The notes beneath the pieces were generated by a model. That model did not search any database. It saw nothing but the letters and a program-made list of their open reading frames with translations, and was not told the origin of the DNA. This document shows positions 25,226 to 33,965 of a DNA stretch of 64,000 nt, in pieces. This DNA is from Actinoplanes nipponensis (GTDB lineage: Bacteria > Actinomycetota > Actinomycetes > Mycobacteriales > Micromonosporaceae): contig NZ_BOMQ01000018.1 in the NCBI RefSeq assembly GCF_016862275.1, positions 1 to 64,000 on the forward strand. The letters are read 5' to 3'. A program made the position numbers and the translations under genes. Every line of letters begins with the position of its first letter. The first letter of the stretch is position 1.

Positions 25226-25828
25226 ATGGGCCGCCACGCGGCCGACCGGCCTCGCCAGCCTCCGCTGCACGCGGACCTGTTCGTGCCGACGCCGGGCAGT
25301 GCCGCCGCGCGGGCCGCGCACCAGCGCGCCGCCGCGGTCTTCGACAACCTGGTGGCGCCGCACCGGGAGGCGCTCGGGACGTACGTGCTGCGGCTCACCG
25401 GCGGTGACGAGGCGGCCGCGGAGAGCCTGCTCAAGGAGACGCTCTACCGCGCCGCCCAGGACCCGGCGCGCTACCCGCAACGGGCGTCCGCCGTCCGGCC
25501 GTGGCTGGTGCTGACCGCCCGGACCATCCAGCGCGACGCGGCCCGCACGGCCGGCCACGACGACCGGCCGCCGGCCCCGGACCAGCCGCCGCCCCCGAGC
25601 GCCGCCACGACGATCGTCCGGGCCATGGACGACCTCGCGGCGGCGCACCGGGATCTCCTCGTCGAGCTCTTCTACCAGGGCGTCTCGCTGGAGGACGCGG
25701 CCGCCGAGCGCGGCCTGCCGGTGGAGACGCTCAAGTCGAGGCTCTACTTCGCCATGCGGTCCCTGCGGGTCGTGCTCGATCAGCAGCTCGCCGACCGGCC
25801 CGGCCCGCGGGGCGGTCACCGCAGGTAG
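25226..25828 (+). CDS. ECF-type RNA polymerase sigma factor
   Basis: A 200-residue sigma-70 family protein. Region 2 covers about residues 34-105 (VAPHREALGTYVLRLTGGDE, WLVLTARTIQRDAAR) and region 4 about residues 128-188 (LAAAHRDLLVELFYQGVSLE, VETLKSRLYFAMRSLR). The proline-rich linker between them is long. No anti-sigma gene is adjacent, so control may be transcriptional or through the inverted repeat upstream. The ATG is preceded by GAGAGGGG. It converges with the PGRP gene, overlapping by 13 bp. Confidence 0.88.
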   Translation: MGRHAADRPRQPPLHADLFVPTPGSAAARAAHQRAAAVFDNLVAPHREALGTYVLRLTGGDEAAAESLLKETLYRAAQDPARYPQRASAVRPWLVLTARTIQRDAARTAGHDDRPPAPDQPPPPSAATTIVRAMDDLAAAHRDLLVELFYQGVSLEDAAAERGLPVETLKSRLYFAMRSLRVVLDQQLADRPGPRGGHRR

Positions 25829-27936
25829 ACCAGGCCGTCGGCGATCACGCCGGGACGGCCCGCGGTGCCCTCGGCCTCGATCCGGACGGTGTGCGCTGCG
25901 CTGTCGGTCCAGGACCGCGTCCACACCGCGCGCCGGTGCAGGGTCTGCGGCGCGCGCAGGTCGACGACCTCGGCCGGCAGGTCGTCGACGAAGATCCGTA
26001 CCCGGCCCGACACGGCCGTGCGGGACACGGCCAGGGCCGCCGAGCGCCCGGTGAAGCTCCAGGACAGCGCGGCCTTCGCGGCCGTGCTGCGCAGGGCGCC
26101 GCCGCCCAGGTACGCCGGTCCGGTCACCGTGCTCCAGGTCCCGGTCCGCTCGGCGGCGGTCTCGGCGATCAGCGAGGCCGTGCGCTGCGCCGTCACCGAG
26201 CTGGTGTTGCCGGCCCGGTCGGTGGCGCGCACCGCGTACGTGGTCTCGGCCCCCGGCTGCACGCTGACGGCCCAGGTCCGCGCGGTGGTGGCCAGGGTGG
26301 CCGGGGCCGGGGCGGTCAGGGCCAGGCCGCCGAGCCCACCCTCGTCCGCGACGGCCCAGCGCACCCGTACCGGCACGATGCCGTTGAGCGAGCCGGTCCG
26401 CAGCGACACGCTCGGCCCGCTGGTGAATTCCGGTGGCGTCTGGTCCACCTGCACGTCCGCACTGGTGACCGACGTGCTGCCGTTGAGGGCGACCGCCCGG
26501 ACCTGCACGGTGTGCCGGCCCGGCTCGAGCGTGAGCAACTGCTCGCGGCCCGCGCGGGGCGCCGACGCCGTCAGCACGTCGTCGACCAGCACGTCGAACC
26601 GGTGCAGCATCGTGGTCGGCGTGCTGACCTGCCAGAACGGGCGGATGGTGCCGCGCGTGTAGTAGGTGTCGCCCACCCGGGCGGCGCCGTTGACCTTGGT
26701 CAGCGCCAGGCCGGCCGGCGCCGCGCCGGCGCTCCGGCGGATGGCGCCGAGCTGGCCGTACAGGGCGTCGCCGGGGCACTCGGTCCGGCCGGTGTCGCGG
26801 TGCCCGGCGATGCGGTCGAGCACGGCGGTGCTGCCCCGGGCGAAGCGGTCGCTGCCGCTGGAGGTCATCGCGACCCTTCCGGTCGGCCGGTTGCCGTACG
26901 CCCCGATCTTGTACGCCGCCACCTGCGCGATCACCTTCCTGACCCGCGCCGGGACCCCGCCGGTGGCGTAGTTGCCGAGCACGGCGATGGCGCTGCTGCG
27001 CCCGTTGAAACCGAGCGTGTGCGCCCCCAGCACCGGCCGGGTGATCCCGCCCGCGCGGCCCTCGAAGAGCGTCCCGCACTTGTCGACCAGGAAGTTGTAG
27101 CCGATGTCGTCCCAGTGCTTGCTCTTGACGTGGTACGCCTGGATGCTGCGGACGATGGCCGCGGACTGCGCGCAGCTGTAGTCGTTGGTGCCCGCCGTGT
27201 GGTGCACGAACAGCACCTGCACGTCGGTGGAGTATTCGGGGGCGCCCCGGACGATGGTCTCGTCGGCGCCCCAGCCCGACCGGGTCACCACGGTCGGCGC
27301 GGGTCGCGGCGGCACGACGGCCTCGGCGCGGGCGGGCCCGGCGACGGCTCGCCGGCCGGCGGCGGCCGGCGAGCCGCGGGGCGCCGGGGCCGGGGCGCCC
27401 GTCTCGATCAGGTCCAGCCGCAGCCCCGCGGGCAGCGGCCGGTTCCCCCGCGCGCCGGCCGCGATCCGGGCCTGCACGCCGTCGGACTCGCCCACCCAGA
27501 CCGGATCGGTGCTGCCCCGGGCCGCCGCCGCGTCGCCCGAGCCGGGCTCGGCCGGTGACGGGCCGTCGGACTCCAGGCGCCGCCACCCGCTCCAGGCCTC
27601 GCCGCCGGCCCGCCGGGTGCGGACCTCGACGGCGGCGCCGAGCGCCCGGCGCGGGTCGTCCCAGGTCGCGCCGACCAGGCTGAACCGCCCGGTGGTCCGG
27701 GGCGAGACGGTCGCCGCCGCGGCGCGGCCGGATGCCGAGAAGCCGCGGCCGGCCGGTGCCGGGAGCAGGTCGATCGTCTGCAGTACGGGTTCCGCCGCGG
27801 TCCCCGCGGCGGGGGCGGCGACGGTCTTGCCGTGCGCTGCGGCCGGGCCGGCGGCGACCGGCAGGGCGGTCGTGCCGCTCAGCGCGACCGCCGTGCCGAG
27901 CACCGCGGCCACCGCTCGTCTCTGGGTCTTCTCCAC
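25816..27936 (-). CDS. Secreted PGRP-type N-acetylmuramoyl-L-alanine amidase (paralogue A)
   Basis: A 706-residue exported protein. Residues 1-35 form a signal peptide (RRAVAAVLGTAVALSGTTAL, cleavage near AAAHG). The PGRP/Ami_2 domain spans about residues 217-395, beginning VVTRSGWGADETI, with Zn ligands in VLFVHHTAG (near 245), AGHRDTGRTECPG (near 378 and 386), and YNFLVDKCGTLFEGR between. Ig-like domains follow, ending in DGLVYLR. It presumably cleaves peptidoglycan stem peptides outside the membrane. A paralogue lies at 40.1-42.4 kb. It is divergent from the GGDEF-EAL gene. Confidence 0.9.
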   Translation of the reverse strand: MEKTQRRAVAAVLGTAVALSGTTALPVAAGPAAAHGKTVAAPAAGTAAEPVLQTIDLLPAPAGRGFSASGRAAAATVSPRTTGRFSLVGATWDDPRRALGAAVEVRTRRAGGEAWSGWRRLESDGPSPAEPGSGDAAAARGSTDPVWVGESDGVQARIAAGARGNRPLPAGLRLDLIETGAPAPAPRGSPAAAGRRAVAGPARAEAVVPPRPAPTVVTRSGWGADETIVRGAPEYSTDVQVLFVHHTAGTNDYSCAQSAAIVRSIQAYHVKSKHWDDIGYNFLVDKCGTLFEGRAGGITRPVLGAHTLGFNGRSSAIAVLGNYATGGVPARVRKVIAQVAAYKIGAYGNRPTGRVAMTSSGSDRFARGSTAVLDRIAGHRDTGRTECPGDALYGQLGAIRRSAGAAPAGLALTKVNGAARVGDTYYTRGTIRPFWQVSTPTTMLHRFDVLVDDVLTASAPRAGREQLLTLEPGRHTVQVRAVALNGSTSVTSADVQVDQTPPEFTSGPSVSLRTGSLNGIVPVRVRWAVADEGGLGGLALTAPAPATLATTARTWAVSVQPGAETTYAVRATDRAGNTSSVTAQRTASLIAETAAERTGTWSTVTGPAYLGGGALRSTAAKAALSWSFTGRSAALAVSRTAVSGRVRIFVDDLPAEVVDLRAPQTLHRRAVWTRSWTDSAAHTVRIEAEGTAGRPGVIADGLVYLR

Positions 27937-28020
27937 GCGTTTCCCCCCGCGAAAGGCATCGGACCGAGCCGGATCAGGATGAAACGTATGTGGTTTTCAT
28001 GTGTGGGGTTGCCGATTTCC

Positions 28021-28034
28021 GTGACACCGGTCAC
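28021..28034. promoter_or_regulatory. Inverted repeat GTGAC-ACCG-GTCAC
   Basis: A perfect 5-bp-arm inverted repeat in the 161-bp divergent space between the PGRP amidase and the GGDEF-EAL gene, 64 bp before the latter. The region is less GC-rich than its neighbours. It may be a shared operator; no regulator is identified. Confidence 0.35.
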
Positions 28035-28097
28035 TCTGTTCGGGGTCATGGGCGCGAGGTTGGTTAATGCATCACGCGGTTCTGCCGAAGGTAAGAC

Positions 28098-30428
28098 GTG
28101 ACCTCTGTGCTGGCGCCGACCCGAACCGGCGGCGAATCCGCCCCGCCGGTCGTCGTGCCGCCCGTGCTGCCCCGGCGGAGCACCGCGCTGGCCTGGTCGT
28201 ACGTGGGCGTGTCGGCGATCGTCATCGCGCTGTTCGCGGCCGGGCCGGAGTGGCTGCGGACGCCGCTGATGCTGACCGCGATCATCGGCGGGCTGTGGGC
28301 GACGACGTACGCGGTCCGCCGGATGGCCGTCCCCGCGCACCGCGGCCCGTGGCGCCTGCTGCTGGCCTCCGCCTGGATGTTCTTCGCCGGCATCGTCCTG
28401 CGCGTCGTGGTGCCCGGCGCGGGCGCCTCCCCGCCGACCTCGATGGCGCTGATCCCGGACGCCTTCGTGCTGCCCGGCTACCTGCTGCTGGGCTACGGCT
28501 TCGCCGGCATGCTGCGCCGGCGCCGGGCGGCCGACGACGACCCCGCCCGGGTGGACGCGCTGCTGGTCGGGCTGGCCGCGGCGTTCCTGTGCTGGACGTA
28601 CCTGATCGTGCCCTCGATGGCCCAGACCGACCTGACCCCGCTGCGGATCGCCAACTCGTTCTTCCCGGTCATCGACGTCGTGCTGCTGGTGCTGGTCGCG
28701 CAGCTGGCCATCTCCGGCGGCGCCCGGCAGCCGTCGCTGTGGCTGCTCATCTCGTCGTCGAGCACCATGTTCGTCGGGGACTTCCTGTTCATGCTGCGCG
28801 ACGGCGAGCTGGCCGCCGTGCCCCAGCACGCCGTCGACGTGCTCTTCATGGCGACGTTCCTGCTGCTCGGCGCGGCCGGGCTGCACCCGTCCATGCGGAC
28901 CCTGACCGAGCCGCAGGAGGTCGTGGTCACCGACCTCAGCCGGGTCCGGACCGGGTTGATCGCCCTGATGGTGGTCGTGCCGACGGTCATCACGACCAGC
29001 CTGCCCGCCGGCTCCACGCTCAACGGCGTGGTCCGCTCCACACTGTGCGTGCTGCTGATCCTGGCCGTCCTGGCCCGCGTGGTGCGCTCCAACAACTCCC
29101 GCGCCCGGGCCGAACAGGCCACCCGGCGCCGGGCCACCCACGACGCCCTCACCGACCTGCCCAACCGCGAGCTGCTGGCCGAGACGATCACGCGCTGGGG
29201 CGACCGGGCGGCCGCCGAGCAGCAGGAGATCAGCCTGCTCTTCATCGACCTGGACCGGTTCAAGATGGTCAACGACCACTGGGGCCACCAGGTCGGCGAC
29301 GAGCTGCTCTGCGCGGTGGCCGGCCGGCTCGGCGCGCAGATCCGCGGCGAGGACCTGGTCTGCCGGATCGGCGGCGACGAGTTCGTGATCGCGCTGGCCA
29401 GCCCGTCGCACTCCGCGCTGGCCGAGTCGCTGGCCGGCCGGGTGCTCGCCGAGTTCGCCCGCCCGTTCGAGCTCTCCGTCGGCAACGTGGTGATCTCCGC
29501 GTCCATCGGGGTGGCCAAGTCGCTCGGCGGGGCGCAGGCCCTGGAGCTGATCCGCGACGCCGACACCGCCATGTACAAGGCCAAGGGCAGCGGGCGCAAC
29601 GCGTACGCGCTGTTCGACACGTCCCTGCGCGACGAGGTCCGGGACCGGATGAACCTCGAGCAGGCGCTGCGCCGGGCCCTGCCGCGCGGCGAGCTCGCGG
29701 TGCACTACCAGCCCATCGTCGACCTGGCCACCGACGAGCTGGACGGCTTCGAGGCGCTGATGCGCTGGCAGCACCCGACGCTGGGCAACGTCTCGCCGGC
29801 CGACTTCATCCCGGTGGCCGAGGAGACCGGGCTGATCGTGGAGAGCGGCGCCTGGCTGCTGCGCGAGTCCGCGGCCCAGCTCGCCGCCTGGACCGCCGAG
29901 CGCGGCCCGGACGCCCGGCGGCTGCACGTCTCGGTCAACGTCTCAGTCCGCCAGCTGCGCGACTGCGCGCTGGTCGGGGTGGTCCGCGACGTCCTCGCCG
30001 GCAGCGCGCTGAACCCGGAGCAGCTGTGGCTGGAGATCACCGAGTCCGGCGTGATGGAGGACATCGACACCGCGCTGACCACCCTCAACCAGCTCCGCGA
30101 CCTGGGCGTCACGCTGTGCATCGACGATTTCGGCACCGGCTACTCGTCGCTGAGCTACCTGAACCGGCTGCCCGTCGGCATCGTCAAGATCGACCGGTCG
30201 TTCGTCGGCCAGGTCGGCCAGGACGGCGCCAACGAGCCCATCGTGCGCGCCGTGCTCGCGATGACCCGGGCCATGAGCCTGCGGGTCGTGGCCGAGGGGG
30301 TGGAGACCGCGGTGCAGCGCGACTGGCTGCGCGAGCAGGGCTGCGACCTGGCCCAGGGCTGGCTCTACGGCAAGGCCGCGCTGCCCGCCGACCTCGGGGA
30401 CTGGATCCACCGCCGCACCGCCGCCTGA
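28098..30428 (+). CDS. Membrane GGDEF-EAL cyclic-di-GMP enzyme
   Basis: A 776-residue protein with roughly nine membrane helices in residues 25-330. The GGDEF domain (about 345-510) keeps an intact CRIGGDEFVIAL active site and an upstream RGED inhibitory site. The EAL domain (about 520-770) keeps FEALMRW, NVSVRQL, LEITES, IDDFGTGYSSL, VKIDRSF, VAEGVET and AQGWLYG. Both activities therefore look possible: cyclic-di-GMP synthesis and hydrolysis. The GTG has GAAGG 7 nt upstream. In actinomycetes cyclic-di-GMP controls development, a plausible link to the divergent cell-wall amidase. Confidence 0.94.
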   Translation: MTSVLAPTRTGGESAPPVVVPPVLPRRSTALAWSYVGVSAIVIALFAAGPEWLRTPLMLTAIIGGLWATTYAVRRMAVPAHRGPWRLLLASAWMFFAGIVLRVVVPGAGASPPTSMALIPDAFVLPGYLLLGYGFAGMLRRRRAADDDPARVDALLVGLAAAFLCWTYLIVPSMAQTDLTPLRIANSFFPVIDVVLLVLVAQLAISGGARQPSLWLLISSSSTMFVGDFLFMLRDGELAAVPQHAVDVLFMATFLLLGAAGLHPSMRTLTEPQEVVVTDLSRVRTGLIALMVVVPTVITTSLPAGSTLNGVVRSTLCVLLILAVLARVVRSNNSRARAEQATRRRATHDALTDLPNRELLAETITRWGDRAAAEQQEISLLFIDLDRFKMVNDHWGHQVGDELLCAVAGRLGAQIRGEDLVCRIGGDEFVIALASPSHSALAESLAGRVLAEFARPFELSVGNVVISASIGVAKSLGGAQALELIRDADTAMYKAKGSGRNAYALFDTSLRDEVRDRMNLEQALRRALPRGELAVHYQPIVDLATDELDGFEALMRWQHPTLGNVSPADFIPVAEETGLIVESGAWLLRESAAQLAAWTAERGPDARRLHVSVNVSVRQLRDCALVGVVRDVLAGSALNPEQLWLEITESGVMEDIDTALTTLNQLRDLGVTLCIDDFGTGYSSLSYLNRLPVGIVKIDRSFVGQVGQDGANEPIVRAVLAMTRAMSLRVVAEGVETAVQRDWLREQGCDLAQGWLYGKAALPADLGDWIHRRTAA

Positions 30429-30431
30429 CGC

Positions 30432-31340
30432 CTACGGCTCGACGATCAGCACCACCTTGCCCCGGCCGTGCCCGGACTCCACCGCGGCGTGCGCCCGGGC
30501 GACCTGGGCGAGCGGGTACGCCCGTACCGGCATGGTCAGCAGCCCGCGGGCGGCCAGGGCCACCACCTCGGCGAGCCGCACGGGCGAGCGGGGCGCCCGG
30601 ACCACCGGGGCGCCGAACGTGGCCGCCTCCCGGTCGTCCACGATCGTGCCGATCCGCTCCCGCGGCACGCCCAGGGCCACCGAGGCCGCGACCGCCCCGC
30701 GCCCGGCCGCGTCCAGGGCCACCGTCACCGGGCCGGGCGCGACCGCCCGGACCGCCTCGACCAGGCCGTCGCCGTACGGCACCGGAACGGCCCCGAGCCC
30801 GCGCAGATAACCGTGGTTGGCGGGACTCGCGGTGCCGATCACGGTCGCGCCGGCGAGCCGGGCGAGCTGCACGGCGAGCGTGCCGACCGCGCCCGCCGCC
30901 GCGTGCACCAGCAGCACGTCACCCGCGGTGACGCCCAGCTGGGCCAGCGCCCCCGACGCGGTCTGCCCGGCCGCCACCAGCGCGGCGGCCGCGGGGAAGG
31001 ACAGCTCCGGCGGCTTGACCACCAGGTCGGCGACCGGCGCCACCAGGTGCGACGCCTGGCCGTCGAGCATCGTGGAGCCCAGCACCGCCGTGCCCGGGAC
31101 GGGGCCGGGAACACCGTCGCCCAGCAGGTCGACCACCCCCGAGAACTCCTGGCCGACCCGGTGCGGAAAGTGCCCCGGCCCCCGCCTCATCCGGCCGGCG
31201 CGCACGGCCACGTCGAACGGCTGCACACCGGCCGCGCGTACCCGGATCCGCGCCTCACCCGGGCCCGGCGCCGGGTCGGGCAGCTCGGCGATCCGCAACA
31301 CCTCGGGCGGGCCGTACCGGTCGAACACCGCTGCTCTCAT
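30432..31340 (-). CDS. Quinone oxidoreductase-like zinc-type alcohol dehydrogenase
   Basis: A 302-residue MDR-superfamily protein. The GroES-like N-terminus includes VLRIAELPDPAPGPGEARI and HRVGQEFSGVV; the Rossmann domain has VLLVHAAAGAVGTLAVQLA near residue 135. The catalytic-zinc cysteine is absent, as in quinone oxidoreductases, which reduce quinones or enones with NADPH. I chose MRAAVFDRYG (ATG, 7 nt after CAGAGT) over a GTG nine bases upstream. It converges with the GGDEF-EAL gene. Confidence 0.9.
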   Translation of the reverse strand: MRAAVFDRYGPPEVLRIAELPDPAPGPGEARIRVRAAGVQPFDVAVRAGRMRRGPGHFPHRVGQEFSGVVDLLGDGVPGPVPGTAVLGSTMLDGQASHLVAPVADLVVKPPELSFPAAAALVAAGQTASGALAQLGVTAGDVLLVHAAAGAVGTLAVQLARLAGATVIGTASPANHGYLRGLGAVPVPYGDGLVEAVRAVAPGPVTVALDAAGRGAVAASVALGVPRERIGTIVDDREAATFGAPVVRAPRSPVRLAEVVALAARGLLTMPVRAYPLAQVARAHAAVESGHGRGKVVLIVEP

Positions 31341-31444
31341 GCCGGCCACTCTGCAAGTTCAAGCCCGGTTGAGGTCAACCGGACCGCCCCGGGGCGCCAG
31401 GTCACGATCCGGCCCTCGACCGGGACCGGGCGCGCCGGCATCGC

Positions 31445-31450
31445 TACCGT
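31445..31450 (+). promoter_or_regulatory. -10 box of a leaderless promoter
   Basis: TACCGT lies 6 nt before the GTG at 31457; no Shine-Dalgarno sequence is present. Confidence 0.5.
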
Positions 31451-31456
31451 TGGCGG

Positions 31457-32032
31457 GTGTCTGAGATCCCCTGGTGGGCGTTGCCCCTGGTCGCCGTCGT
31501 GTTCGCCCTGGCCGGAGCCGGTGTGACGCTGCTCGTCTCGGCCCGCGACGAGTACGCCCGCAGCCGCGCCAAGCGCACCAAACGGTGGTACGCCGAGCGC
31601 AAGGAGGCCTACATCGCCCTGATGACGGAGTTCGAACGGGCCACCTACCGGCTGCGCGCCGCGTACGACAGCGGTCAGAACCCGCCGGGGCCGTACACCT
31701 ACATCGACGCCGTCGGCCCCGCGCTCATGCAGGTGCGGCTGCTGTCGTCCGGGCCGGTCCGCAGCGCGGCGCTGGCGGTGCACCTGCTGATCGAGCGGCT
31801 CTACGGCGAACGGCCCACCCCGCCGCCGGGCGTCGACCCGGAGAAGTCGGTGCGCGAGATGCTCGGCCACGTGCCGCTGGTGATGCAGCAGTTCGAGGCG
31901 GCGGTCCGGGAGGAGCTGGGCATCGAGGCGAGCCCGCCGCCGGTGGAGCCGCCGGCGCGCGGGGGGCTGCGGTCGTACATCCGGCGGCCGGTGGCGCCGG
32001 CGCCGACCGGGGACTCCTCCGTCCCGAGGTGA
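31457..32032 (+). CDS. Single-pass membrane protein of unknown function
   Basis: A 191-residue protein with one N-terminal membrane helix (WWALPLVAVVFALAGAGVTL, residues 6-25), then a basic juxtamembrane region and a cytoplasmic helical domain (RWYAERKEAYIALMTEFERA). The C-terminus is proline-rich. Many actinobacterial proteins share this layout without known function. It is followed 29 bp later by the sugar kinase gene, which seems to have its own start signal. Confidence 0.75.
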   Translation: MSEIPWWALPLVAVVFALAGAGVTLLVSARDEYARSRAKRTKRWYAERKEAYIALMTEFERATYRLRAAYDSGQNPPGPYTYIDAVGPALMQVRLLSSGPVRSAALAVHLLIERLYGERPTPPPGVDPEKSVREMLGHVPLVMQQFEAAVREELGIEASPPPVEPPARGGLRSYIRRPVAPAPTGDSSVPR

Positions 32033-32049
32033 TCTTCGGCGGCCCGGGA

Positions 32050-32055
32050 CAGAAT
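32050..32055 (+). promoter_or_regulatory. -10 box of a leaderless promoter (sugar kinase)
   Basis: CAGAAT lies 6 nt before the ATG at 32062, without a ribosome-binding site between them. Confidence 0.4.
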
Positions 32056-32061
32056 GGGCCC

Positions 32062-32997
32062 ATGGACGCGGGACTGCTCACTCTCGGTGAGACCATGGGG
32101 CTCATCGCCGCGGACGGCATCGGACCTCTGGAGCACGCCCGCGGGTTCCACGTCGGCATCGCCGGCGCGGAGAGCACCGTGGCGATCGGGGTGGCCCGCC
32201 TCGGCGGCCGGGCCACCTGGCTGGGCCGGGTCGGCGCGGACGCCACCGGCGAGATGATCGGGCGCCGGCTGCGGGCCGAGGGCGTGCACACTCTGGCCGT
32301 CCGGGACCAGTCCTTCACCGCGCTGACGGTCCGGCACCGCCGTACCGGGACCCTCACCCAGGTCGACTATCACCGCGCCGGCAGCGCCGGCTCCCGGCTC
32401 GCCCCCACCGACGTGCCGGTCGCCCTCGTACAGTCCGCCCGGATCCTGCACGTCACCGGCATCACCCCGGCGCTGAGCGACTCGGCCCGGGCGGCGGTCT
32501 TCCACGCGGTCGAGACGGCCCGCGCGGCCCGGGTGCCGGTCTCGGTCGACGTCAACTACCGCGGCAAGCTGTGGTCGCGGTACGACGCCGCGCCGGTGCT
32601 GCGCGACCTGGTGTCGCGGGCCGACCTGGTGTTCGCGGGCCCGGACGAGGCGGCGCTGGTGCTCGGCGCGGGCGACGCGATGGCCGAGGGGCTGGCCGCG
32701 CTCGGTCCCGCCGAGGTCGTGATCACGGACGGGTCCCGCGGCTGCACCGCACTGATCCACGGCGAGCGCTACGCGGTGCCGGCCCCGGCGGTGACCGTCG
32801 TCGACCCGGTGGGGGCGGGGGACGCCTTCGTGGCGGGCTACCTGGCGGACCGGCTGGCCGACGCGGCGCCGGGCGAGCGGCTGGCGACGGCGGTGGCGAC
32901 GGGGACCTTCGCGGTGACGGTGCCGGGCGACTGCGAGGGGCTGCCGTCGCGGGCGGACCTCGCGGCGCTGTCGACGACCGACGACGTGTCCCGCTAG
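32062..32997 (+). CDS. PfkB family carbohydrate kinase (KDG kinase-like)
   Basis: A 311-residue ribokinase-fold kinase. N-terminal LTLGETMGLI resembles 2-keto-3-deoxygluconate kinases, GGRATWLGRVGADATGEMIG is the first PfkB signature, and VDPVGAGDAFVAGYL near residue 250 is the second, containing the catalytic aspartate. VSVDVNYRGKLWS fits the KDG kinase group. It would phosphorylate a sugar or keto-sugar acid with ATP. No partner aldolase or transporter is adjacent, so the substrate remains a guess. Confidence 0.87.
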   Translation: MDAGLLTLGETMGLIAADGIGPLEHARGFHVGIAGAESTVAIGVARLGGRATWLGRVGADATGEMIGRRLRAEGVHTLAVRDQSFTALTVRHRRTGTLTQVDYHRAGSAGSRLAPTDVPVALVQSARILHVTGITPALSDSARAAVFHAVETARAARVPVSVDVNYRGKLWSRYDAAPVLRDLVSRADLVFAGPDEAALVLGAGDAMAEGLAALGPAEVVITDGSRGCTALIHGERYAVPAPAVTVVDPVGAGDAFVAGYLADRLADAAPGERLATAVATGTFAVTVPGDCEGLPSRADLAALSTTDDVSR

Positions 32998-33125
32998 AAT
33001 TCCTCACATCCCGGCCAAACCGCCGATACCGGATGATGCTCCCGCTGCTCGAGCACAACCGCGTCCCCCGGCCCGGCGGGATCGGGCGGCCTCGCTCCCG
33101 GCCGGGGGAGCAGACCCGGGCGCGG

Positions 33126-33160
33126 GCCGTCACTCGCCGGCCGGCCGTCACTCGCCGGCG
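33126..33160. repeat. 18-bp tandem duplication covering a stop codon
   Basis: GCCGTCACTCGCCGGC occurs twice with an 18-bp period. On the minus strand the second copy holds the last codons and stop of the neighbouring gene, and the first copy repeats a stop in the same frame 18 bp downstream. A recent small duplication is the simple explanation. Confidence 0.7.
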
Positions 33161-33891
33161 GAGAGGGGCTCGAGGAGCCGGTGGCGGCGCCCGATGCGCA
33201 GGTCCTCGATCAGGGTGCGGTGCGCCACCGACTCCGCGCCGGGTTCCGGCCGGAGCCCGAGCTCCCGGGCGGCCTGCGGTCCGGCACTCAGCAGGACGAG
33301 GTCGATCCCGCGGTGGTCGAGCAGCTCGGGCGGATCGAGCGGGATGAAACGCCGGTCGCCGAAGTGCGCGGCCGGCACCCCCACCGCGAGCGGCCCGTGA
33401 GGACGGCGCCGCCCCTCCTCGGGCGACGGCGGCGCCGCCGGATTGCGGACCGCGACGAGGTAGCCCGCCTCGGCCGCGATGCCGAGCTCGCGCTGGGCGG
33501 CGCCGGGGCGCCGCGGCGCCTCCAGCTCGAAGGCCAGGTGGGTGTGGTCGCCGTGCCGCCCGATGAGGTACGCCCCCTCGCCGACCGGGCGCGCGGCGGG
33601 CTGCACCCGCAGGCCGCGCGTCCGCGTCCGGTACGTCCGTTCGCCCAGCGACTCGTCCAGGTCCTCCGGCCCCGGGGCGACCCGGTCGACGAAGCACCAC
33701 GCCCGTTCCTGGGCCGTGCTGTCCGGCAGCCGCTTGTTCCCCAGCACCAGCAGGCGCAACGACTGCCCCGCCCACGGGTGGAGCACGATCTGCAGGCGCC
33801 GCACGTCGTCCAGCGACCCGACGTGTTCGTCGACCACCCGCGGGCGGTAGAAGAAGTAGATGGTTCCGGCCTCGAGCCGTTCCACGGTCAT
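33148..33891 (-). CDS. Conserved protein of unknown function
   Basis: A 247-residue soluble protein without a signal peptide. Visible features are AGTIYFFYRPRVVDEH at the N-terminus, VRRLQIVLHPWAGQSLRLLV, WCFVDRVAPGPEDLDESLG and HTHLAFELEAPR. I recall similar proteins in other actinobacteria with no assigned function. The ATG is preceded at some distance by GGGAG. It lies 74 bp downstream of a secreted propeller gene on the same strand and may be co-transcribed. Confidence 0.72.
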   Translation of the reverse strand: MTVERLEAGTIYFFYRPRVVDEHVGSLDDVRRLQIVLHPWAGQSLRLLVLGNKRLPDSTAQERAWCFVDRVAPGPEDLDESLGERTYRTRTRGLRVQPAARPVGEGAYLIGRHGDHTHLAFELEAPRRPGAAQRELGIAAEAGYLVAVRNPAAPPSPEEGRRRPHGPLAVGVPAAHFGDRRFIPLDPPELLDHRGIDLVLLSAGPQAARELGLRPEPGAESVAHRTLIEDLRIGRRHRLLEPLSAGE

Positions 33892-33965
33892 GGCGTCACC
33901 CGCTCCCAGCGTTGCCGGCCGCCTTCCCGGTCCCGCCGGTTTCATGCCGGTGACCTGCGCCCCGG

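Noticed and set aside
32998..33147. A possible short gene between the sugar kinase and the next gene
   Set aside because: Only 150 bp, no start with a ribosome-binding site, and a tandem duplication at one end; probably a convergent-end spacer.
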